In this document: positions 17,295-23,666 of the stretch, piece by piece
Numbering within the stretch: the stretch's first letter is position 1
Layout of the letters: the number at the start of each line of letters is the position of its first letter
Assembly (NCBI GenBank): GCA_002104905.1
Contig: MCFE01000962.1
Coordinates: 1-23,666 of the forward strand
DNA from: Basidiobolus meristosporus CBS 931.73
Lineage: Eukaryota > Basidiobolomycota > Basidiobolomycetes > Basidiobolales > Basidiobolaceae
Direction: 5' to 3'
Length of the DNA: 23,666 bases
Made by a program: the position numbers and the translations under genes
The notes under the pieces: generated by a model
What the model was told of the DNA's origin: nothing
The model's database searches: none
What the model saw: the letters and a program-made list of their open reading frames with translations, nothing else

Positions 17295-17332
17295 CACCAA
17301 CAGGTGAAATCTTTATTTCAGTTGAAACAAAG
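17295..17332 (-). promoter_or_regulatory. Two-hairpin 3' module, LINE version
   Basis: Hairpin A: 17311-17319 (CTTTATTTC) with 17324-17332 (GAAACAAAG), 9 pairs including one G-U wobble in the minus-strand RNA. Hairpin B: CACC/GGTG with loop AACA (17295-17306). The second LINE copy has it at 21449-21486, with the A-loop changed from AGTT to AGCT. Confidence 0.75.
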
Positions 17333-17341
17333 AAGCCAGCG

Positions 17342-19836
17342 CTACTGTTGTAGCTTTGATACAAGAGTGTGTAGCTGTGGGGAATTAGTAGGTAAGCTAA
17401 TAAGAAGTGATGATAGTACTTCTGTGCTCAAGACACTGTTCAGTGGGAAGGGGGGTAGCAAGAGAGGTAAGAATGACTTGTGAACAACATTAATGAGGGG
17501 AATGTGATAAGGATTGATATTCATCATAAAGGGAGTGTGCTGCTGCAGATATTGCTGCCAAAGGTCTGTCAAGTACTTCAGGTAGGCCAGCTTGGGGTTT
17601 TCTGACTGCAGAATAAATTCAGCAAACTTCTTGACTTCAGGATCTCCAAGTATAGCTCTCCAGCAGGAGCCAGGTGTTGTGTGGTGTGTTCTCTTCCAGG
17701 CCTTAATCAGTGGGTTGTTGCAGTTGTGAAGTCTGAGGTATAATCTGGTTCTAAGGTAGAGAAGTCTGATCTTATAGGGCATAAACCCAAAAGCACCAAG
17801 AATAGCATGTCTGTAGGGGCATTCAGGCAAATGAGGCACCAAGGAGGTAATGCACCATACTGCAAACTTGTCAAGCTTAGTGCAGTCTCTAGAAGTAAGA
17901 GAGAGAAGTGGTAAGCCAAATTCCAGGACAGGGAAGACAAACTGCTTGAGTAGAAGGAGGCAGCTGGGAGCTGAAGTTGTAGGAGGAGTAACAGCCAGTA
18001 GCTTGTGGAGTGCCTGTCTTGCCAGGATAATTCTCTTCTTCAGGTGTGCTCCAGAGTCTAGTCCAGTAGGAAGGAAAGGAAAGCCAAGATATGCAGCAGA
18101 AACCTGAGCAGGTAGAGTGGAGTTCTCCAAGTTGATGGGAGAGCCCAATGGTACTGTCTTTGCAATGGAAAGCTGGAGATTATTCTTCTGCAGATACTGG
18201 TGGATGGTCTGGGAGTCTTGTTGCACTTTGGAGGAGGATATTCTGATGTCATCAGCAAAGAGAGTAACCAGGCAGTCAGCTGAGAGTCTTGGGAAATCAT
18301 TCAGGAAGATGGCAAACAGTATAGGACCAAGCACAGAGCCTTGAACCACTCCATTAGGAACTGAGAACACAGCTGATTGCTCACTTGGGTGCAGAATTCT
18401 TGCTTGTGGATCCAGAAACAGAGACCTGACAAGGAGGGTGAGAGAGGTACTGGAGAAGCATTGCAACTTGGACCAAAGCAGATTTCTGTCAACTGAATCA
18501 AAGGCCTTAGTAATATCAAACAGAACTGAGGGATACTTGCACTGGAGAGTGTGATCTTGGCTAAGTATGACTGCATATTCCAAGGAGAGGCCAGGAACAA
18601 AGCCAAACTGTGCAGGATGAAACTTGAGGGAGTCAGAGTAGAGCTCCTGAGCAAGCAGAAGCTCAAACACCTTTCTGCAGGTGGGAAGCAGAGATATTGG
18701 CCTGTAGGAGCTAGGATCCAGGTGCTTTCCTTTGCCCTTGTACAGTGGCAGAACATTTGCAAAGGACCATTCCTCAGGAGTAGAAAGCTGGGCTGAGCAT
18801 TGCTGAAACAGTGGAAGCAGAAGTGCAGACATGGCCTTGGTACTAGTCTTCAGAAGCTCATAAGAGATTGTGTCCACACCTGGAGCAGTAGAGTTGGGAA
18901 GCCTCTTGAGCACATTATGGATTCTCCTTTGATCAAGTGCAAGTGGGATGGGCAGAGTCTTGAAGTCAGGATGAAAGCCAGGAGTTGAGTACTGCTTTGT
19001 AGAGAAGAAGATGTTAGCCAGCTGTTCTGTTGAAGGTAACTTCCTGGAAGAGGGCCTCATTGCCCTGTAGAGTCTTGATACTGTTCTTGTTATAGAGTTC
19101 GAAGATTGCAGAGGTAAGGAACTCATAATATGATCCCAGAGCTGAGTATGCAGAGTGTGGTGAATTGCCTTGGAGTGGTGTATTGCTGTCAGGAGGAGTT
19201 TCTCTGTTTTTGGGTTAGGGAAACTCAGGTAGCTTTGTTGCAGGGCTGAAACAATGGATTCCCATTTTCTTGAGGTAACAGCAGTAGTCTTGCATGGCAG
19301 TGAGAGGGAGGCAGACACCAGAATCAGATGCTTCACAAAGAGCCAGGCATAGTTGAGATCATCTGGCAGAGAAAGTAGCAAACTGGCAAGCTTCAAGTAG
19401 TTCCCAAAGTCTTTCTTCTGATTCTTGGTAGCTTTGTGGGTGAGCACAGTAAGTTTTGGCAGCTTCTTCTTCACAACTGGTTGCATAGAAAGGGACCAGG
19501 CTGGGTGGTCAGAGGCTCTCAAGGATCCTAGCTCAGCTCCGGAGAGTTGCTTGACTTCATTCACAAAGTAGAGGGCAGCAGCAGAAGGGCAGATCCAGTC
19601 AACATATCTTTTCTCAGATTGAGCACCTAGTGCTAGCAGATGGCTTTCTCTCAGGAAGTTCAGTAGGAATGTAGACCTTGGCTTCATTCTTGCAGTCAGA
19701 GTAGTCTTGTTCTCAGGATGGGGAATGTTGAGATCTCCAAGCAAGATAATAGGTGTTGATATAGATTGCTGGTATTTCTGGACTTTCTGGCATATAACTT
19801 GCACTTCCTGAAGGGCAAGACTTGGAGGCAGATAGC
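17342..19836 (-). CDS. LINE ORF2: APE endonuclease (partial) plus reverse transcriptase
   Basis: About 830 codons without interruption, ending CAACAGTAG. The native start is missing; the frame stays open into neighbouring SINE tail (TTG at 19855), which supplies the first six residues. Numbering from that TTG: the second half of an APE-type endonuclease with GDLN (40-43) and SDHPAW (115-120); reverse transcriptase with GVDTI (326-330), PLYKGKGKHLDPSSYRPISLL (370-390), motif A around D447 (FDITKAFD), motif B GVVQGSVLGP (502-511) and motif C FADD (533-536); then about 300 residues with conserved Cys/His but no named domain. The protein would nick target DNA and prime reverse transcription from the nick. 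Lacking the first half of the endonuclease, this copy is probably not autonomous. The clade looks jockey/I/Tad-like rather than the restriction-like-endonuclease type. Confidence 0.93.
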
Positions 19837-20358
19837 AGGGGAGGAAAGTCACCAAGTGGTGAAATCTTTATTTACTTATGACAAGTATCTAAAGAAGCCA
19901 AGTTAATCCGAAGTTATTCCTAGAAAGCTAGGTCTGAGAGATATCTTCCTGGTAAGCCAGGTCAGAGAGTTGAGAAGCTGAGTAGTACTATATTTCCTAG
20001 TTAGCTAGGTCTGAGAGTGGTTTCCTGGAAAGCCAGGCCTGAGAAGTGAGAACCTGAATATATCTGAGCTAAGTTATACTGGTTTGTGGTAGCTGAATTG
20101 TGGCCAGAATAGCCAGTAGACTGGGGGAACTGAGATGAATATCTGGGTGATCACTGGCCAAATTTACTAGGCAAATCTGGCCAATTAGCATTTCAAGGAT
20201 CTCAGCCAATCAGAGCCTTTACTTTGCCCAATGGTTGATCAAGCCATCTCCCAATGAGCACACATCAATTTATTAATCAAATTTTGCTGGATCCAGGATT
20301 TGAACCCACAACCATGGGTATGGAAGGGTTAGGGATAACCACAAGGCTAAGTGTTCTT
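19837..20358 (-). mobile_element. SINE copy E7, full length
   Basis: About 520 bp on the minus strand, with a tRNA-derived head, a body with four 14-nt hairpins (first at 19919-19932) and the shared 3' module (hairpin B at 19850-19861). The 5' end reads CCAAGAACACTTAGCC, preceded on that strand by CCCTAA. The 3' end abuts the truncated LINE E6 through a G run without a full TTAGGG. Confidence 0.9.
20296..20349 (-). promoter_or_regulatory. Internal Pol III promoter of SINE E7 (A and B boxes)
   Basis: B box GGTTCAAATCC (20296-20306) matches the tRNA consensus GGTTCRANNCC. An A-box-like TAGCCTTGTGG (20339-20349) lies upstream on the same strand. The equivalent boxes in E8 are at 20824-20834 and 20867-20877, and in E9 at 21368-21378 and 21411-21421. 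A CCCTAACCC sits between the boxes where a tRNA anticodon region would be. Confidence 0.8.
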
Positions 20359-20360
20359 GG

Positions 20361-20366
20361 TTAGGG
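20361..20366 (+). repeat. Telomeric hexamer at the E7/E8 junction
   Basis: TTAGGG directly follows the SINE 5' end (GTTCTTGG) and merges with the G-rich 3' terminus of the next SINE. Confidence 0.8.
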
Positions 20367-20888
20367 GGAGGAAAGTCACCAAGTGGTGAAATCTTTATTT
20401 ACTTATGACAAGTATCTAAAGAAGCCAAGTTAATCTGAAGTAATTCCTAGAAAGCTAGGTCTGAGAGATATCTTCCTGGTAAGCCAGGTCTGAGAGTTGA
20501 GAAGCTGAGTGGTACTATATTTCCTAGTTAGCTAGGTCTGAGAGTGGTTTCCTGGAAAGCCAGGCCTGAGAAGTGAGAATCTGAATATATCTGAGCTAAG
20601 TTATACTGGTTTGCGGTAGCTGAATTGTGGCCGGAATGGCCAGTAGACTGGGGGAACTGAGATGTAATTTCTGGGCGATCACTGGCCAAATTTACTAGGC
20701 AAATCTGGCCAATTAGCATTTCAAGGATTTCAGCCAATCAGAGCCTTTACTTTGCCCGATGGTTGATCAAGCCATCTCCCAATGAGCACACATCAATTTA
20801 TTAATCAAATTTTGCTGGATCCAGGATTTGAACCCACAACCATGCGTATGGAAGGGTTAGGGATAACCACAAGGCTAAGTGTTCTTGG
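20365..20888 (-). mobile_element. SINE copy E8, full length
   Basis: Collinear with E7 and E9, with few differences. Body hairpins at 20446-20459, 20475-20488, 20523-20536 and 20551-20564: each is CCTAG/CTAGG or CCTGG/CCAGG closing a 4-nt loop, and each is followed by a CTGAGA-type box. The 3' module begins at 20377. No protein is encoded. Confidence 0.9.
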
Positions 20889-20915
20889 TTAGGGTTAGGG
20901 TTAGGTAGGTAGGGG
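20889..20915 (+). repeat. Longest telomeric tract in the window
   Basis: TTAGGG, TTAGGG, then the variants TTAGG, TAGG and TAGGGG, sitting between the 5' end of E8 and the 3' end of E9. The shortened units are of the kind found where telomeric DNA has slipped or eroded at an insertion site. Confidence 0.88.
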
Positions 20916-21432
20916 AGGAAAGTCACCAAGTGGTGAAATCTTTATTTACTTATGACAAGTATCTAAAGAAGCCAAGTTAATCTGAAGTAATTCCTAGAAA
21001 GCTAGGTCTGAGAGATATCTTCCTGGTAAGCCAGGTCTGAGAGTTGAGAAGCTGAGTGGTACTATATTTCCTAGTTAGCTAGGTCTGAGAGAGGTTTCCT
21101 GGAAAGCCAGGCCTGAGAAGTGAGAATCTGAATATATCTGAGCTAAGTTATACTGGTTTGCGGTAGCTGGATTGTGGCTGGAAAGGCCAGTAGACTGGGG
21201 GAACTGAGATGAATTTCTGGGCAATCACTGGCCAAATTTACTAGGCAAATCTGGCCATTAGCATTTCAGGATTTCAGCCAATCAGAGCCTTTACTTTGCC
21301 CGATGGTTGATCAAGCCATCTCCCAATGAGCACACATCAATTTATTGATCAAATTTTGTTGGATCCAGGATTTGAACCCACAACCATGGTTATGGAAGGG
21401 TTAGGGATAACCACAAGGCTAAGTGTTCTTGG
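20912..21432 (-). mobile_element. SINE copy E9, full length
   Basis: Same layout as E8, with the module starting at 20924 and the Pol III boxes at 21368-21421. Single-base losses occur near 21255 and 21267 (GGCCATTAGC and TTTCAGG in place of GGCCAATTAGC and TTTCAAGG). TTAGGG (21433-21438) separates it from LINE E10. Confidence 0.9.
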
Positions 21433-21438
21433 TTAGGG
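21433..21438 (+). repeat. Telomeric hexamer at the E9/E10 junction
   Basis: TTAGGG directly after the SINE 5' end, leading into the LINE terminus GGGGAGACAGTC. Confidence 0.8.
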
Positions 21439-23666
21439 GGGAGACAGTCACCAACAGGTGAAATCTTTATTTCAGCTGAAACAAAGAAGCCAGCGCTACT
21501 GTTGTAGCTTTGATACAAGAGTGTGTAGCTGAGGGGAATTTGTAGGTAAGTTAATAAGAAGTGATGATAGTTCTTCAGTGCTCAAGACACTGTTCAGTGG
21601 GAAGGGGGGTAGCAAGAGAGGTAAGAATGACTTGTGAACAACATTAATGAGGGGAATGTGATAAGGATTGATATTCATCATAAAGGGAGTGTGCTGCTGC
21701 AGATATTGCTGCCAAAGGTCTGTCAAGTACTTCAGGTAGGCCAGCTTGGGTTTTTCTGACTGCAGAATAAATTCAGCAAACTTCTTGACTTCAGGATCTC
21801 CAAGTATAGTTCTCCAGCAGGAGTCAGGTGTAGTGTGGTGTGTTCTCTTCCAGGCCTTAATCAGTGGGTTGTTGCAGTTGTGAAGTCTGAGGTATAATCT
21901 GGTTCTAAGGTAGAGAAGTCTGATCTTATAGGGCATAAACCCAAAAGCACCAAGAATAGCATGTCTGTAGGGGCATTCAGGCAAATGAGGCACCAAGGAG
22001 GTAATGCACCATACTGCAAACTTGTCAAGCTTAGTGCAGTCTCTAGAAGTAAGAGAGAGAAGTGGTAAGCCAAATTCCAGGACAGGGAAGACAAACTGCT
22101 TGAGTAGAAGGAGGCAGCTGGGAGCTGAAGTTGTAGGAGGAGTAACAGCCAGTAGCTTGTGGAGTGCCTGTCTTGCCAGGATAATTCTCTTCTTCAGGTG
22201 TGCTCCAGAGTCTAGTCCAGTAGGAAGGAAAGGAAAGCCAAGATATGTAGCAGAAACCTGAGCAGGTAGAGTGGAGTTCTCCAAGTTGATGGGAGAGCCC
22301 AAAGGTACTGTCTTTGCAATGGAAAGCTGGAGATTATTCTTCTGCAGATACTGGTGGATGGTCTGGGAGTCTTGTTGCACATTGGAGGAGGATATTCTGA
22401 TGTCATCAGCAAAGAGAGTAACCAGGCAGTCAGCTGAGAGTCTTGGGAAATCATTCAGGAAGATGGCAAACAGTATAGGACCAAGCACAGAGCCTTGAAC
22501 CACTCCATTAGGAACTGAGAACACAGCTGATTGCTCACTTGGGTGCAGAATTCTTGCTTGTGGATCCAGAAACAGAGACCTGACAAGGAGGGTGAGAGAG
22601 GTACTGGAGAAGCATTGCAACTTGGACCAAAGCAGATTTCTGTCAACTGAATCAAAGGCCTTAGTAATATCAAACAGAACAGAGGGATACTTGCACTGGA
22701 GAGAGTGATCTTGGCTAAGTATGACTGCATATTCCAAGGAGAGGCCAGGAACAAAGCCAAACTGTGCAGGATGAAACTTGAGGGAGTCAGAGTAGAGCTC
22801 CTGAGCAAGCAGAAGCTCAAACACCTTTCTGCAGGTGGGCAGCAGAGATATTGGCCTGTAGGAGCTAGGATCCAGGTGCTTTCCTTTACCCTTGTACAGT
22901 GGCAGAACATTTGCAAAGGACCATTCCTCAGGAGTAGAAAGCTGGGCTGAGCATTGCTGAAACAGTGGAAGCAGAAGTGCAGACATGGCCTTGGTACTAG
23001 TCTTCAGAAGCTCATAGGAGATTGTGTCCACACCTGGAGCAGTAGAGTTGGGAAGCCTCTTGAGCACATTATGGATTCTCCTTTGATCAAGTGCAAGTGG
23101 GATGGGCAGAGTCTTGAAGTCAGGATGAAAGCCAGGAGTTGAGTACTGCTTTGTAGAGAAGAAGATGTTAGCCAGCTGTTCTGTTGAAGGTAACTTCCTG
23201 GAAGAGGGCCTCATTGCCCTGTAGAGTCTTGATACTGTTCTTGTTATAGAGTTAGAAGATTGCAGAGGCAAAGAACTCATAATATGATCCCAGAGCTGAG
23301 TATGCAGAGTGTGGTGAATTGTCTTGGAGTGGTGCTATTGCTGTCAGGAGGAGTTTCTCTGTTTTTGGGTTAGGGAAACTCAGGTAGCTTTGTTGCAGGG
23401 CTGAAACAATGGATTCCCATTTTCTTGAGGTAACAGCAGTAGTCTTGCATGGCAGTGAGAGGGAGGCAGACACCAGAATCAGATGCTTCACAAAGAGCCA
23501 GGCATAGTTGAGATCATCTGGCAGAGAAAGTAGCAAACTGGCAAGCTTCAAGTAGTTCCCAAAGTCTTTCTTCTGATTCTTGGTAGCTTTGTGGGTGAGC
23601 ACAGTAAGTTTTGGCAGCTTCTTCTTCACAACTGGTTGTATAGAAAGGGACCAGGCTGGGTGGTCA
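21439..23666 (-). mobile_element. LINE copy E10, continues beyond the window
   Basis: Nearly identical to E6 from the 3' terminus through the endonuclease SDHPAW motif, where the window ends. The 5' extent is therefore unknown, and this copy might be longer than E6. The 3' module is intact at 21449-21486. Confidence 0.95.
21496..23666 (-). pseudogene. LINE ORF2, second copy, with a one-base frameshift
   Basis: Encodes the same protein as E6 with all reverse transcriptase motifs (GVDTI, FDITKAFD, GVVQGSVLGP, FADD) intact in the downstream frame (from about 23330 to the stop at 21496). Near 23333 this copy reads GGTGCTATTG where E6 reads GGTGTATTG. The extra C breaks the frame between the endonuclease end and the reverse transcriptase. 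The upstream frame is open to the window edge and encodes DHPAW. The reverse transcriptase could be made only by internal initiation or frameshifting, so this copy is probably dead, or the base is a sequencing error. Confidence 0.9.

Larger units (their letters stand above)
17285..19836 (-). mobile_element. LINE copy E6: APE-type non-LTR retrotransposon, 5'-truncated, ORF2 open
   Basis: A 2.55-kb LINE on the minus strand. Its 3' UTR is only about 57 nt and consists almost entirely of the two-hairpin module (17295-17332) and a C-rich end facing (CCCTAA)2. The 5' end is cut inside the endonuclease domain, where SINE E7 begins. It is nearly identical to E10, with only a handful of amino-acid differences, so the family was active recently. 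No RNase H domain and no CCHC knuckle are visible after the reverse transcriptase. Confidence 0.95.

Noticed and set aside
17707-18996. Many 60-150-codon frames on both strands inside the LINE copies (repeated at 21861-23142)
   Set aside because: They are shadows of the long ORF2, appear identically in each LINE copy, and have no independent domain.
20290-20358. Genuine tRNA gene in the SINE heads
   Set aside because: A- and B-box-like sequences are present, but the acceptor and anticodon arms do not form a proper cloverleaf, and the unit is repeated with a long common body and tail.
20889-20915. True chromosome end
   Set aside because: Only about four repeat units, some shortened, with retroelement sequence continuing on both sides. 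It is an interstitial tract.

Overview
The window is eukaryotic, most likely from a filamentous fungus. The reasons are compact genes, a 60-nt intron with a CTAAC-type branch site, TATA boxes 30-55 nt before likely starts, TTAGGG-type telomeric motifs, and a mix of Ty1/copia and APE-type LINE retrotransposons. Nothing in it fixes the species. Almost all of it is mobile DNA or decayed genes, and the right third looks subtelomeric.

Left (1-7.0 kb): an apparently intact, young Ty1/copia retrotransposon (789-5475) has two 350-bp LTRs differing at 2 positions, a 5-bp target duplication, a primer site matching the anticodon arm of initiator tRNA-Met, and an unbroken Gag-Pol frame. It landed 6 bp inside the end of an unnamed dispersed repeat ('Rep-A'), which recurs at 12.74 and 13.95 kb. 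A diverged solo LTR of a related element lies at 6659-7015 with its own target duplication.

Middle (7.2-12.7 kb): an island of former single-copy genes, all broken. They are a secreted-looking Cys-rich protein (two frameshifts at G runs), a HAD/Cof-type phosphatase (in-frame TGA before motif IV) and an EBP-type sterol isomerase (in-frame TAG plus a frameshift). A degenerate direct repeat of about 140-160 bp flanks the island.

Right (14.54-23.67 kb): ten retroelement copies lie head-to-tail in one orientation (all minus strand), and most junctions carry TTAGGG repeats. They belong to four kinds: an APE-type LINE (4 copies), a tRNA-headed SINE (4 copies), an ORF1-only element (1) and an 83-bp mini-element (1). 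All four end in the same two-hairpin 3' module, in which the stems are kept while stem and loop sequences change, followed by a C-rich terminus abutting CCCTAA. My reading is a telomere-repeat-associated retrotransposon community in which one LINE reverse transcriptase serves itself and three non-autonomous partners. The G-rich strand runs left to right, so the chromosome end would lie to the right. A TAAAGGGG minisatellite sits inside the array.
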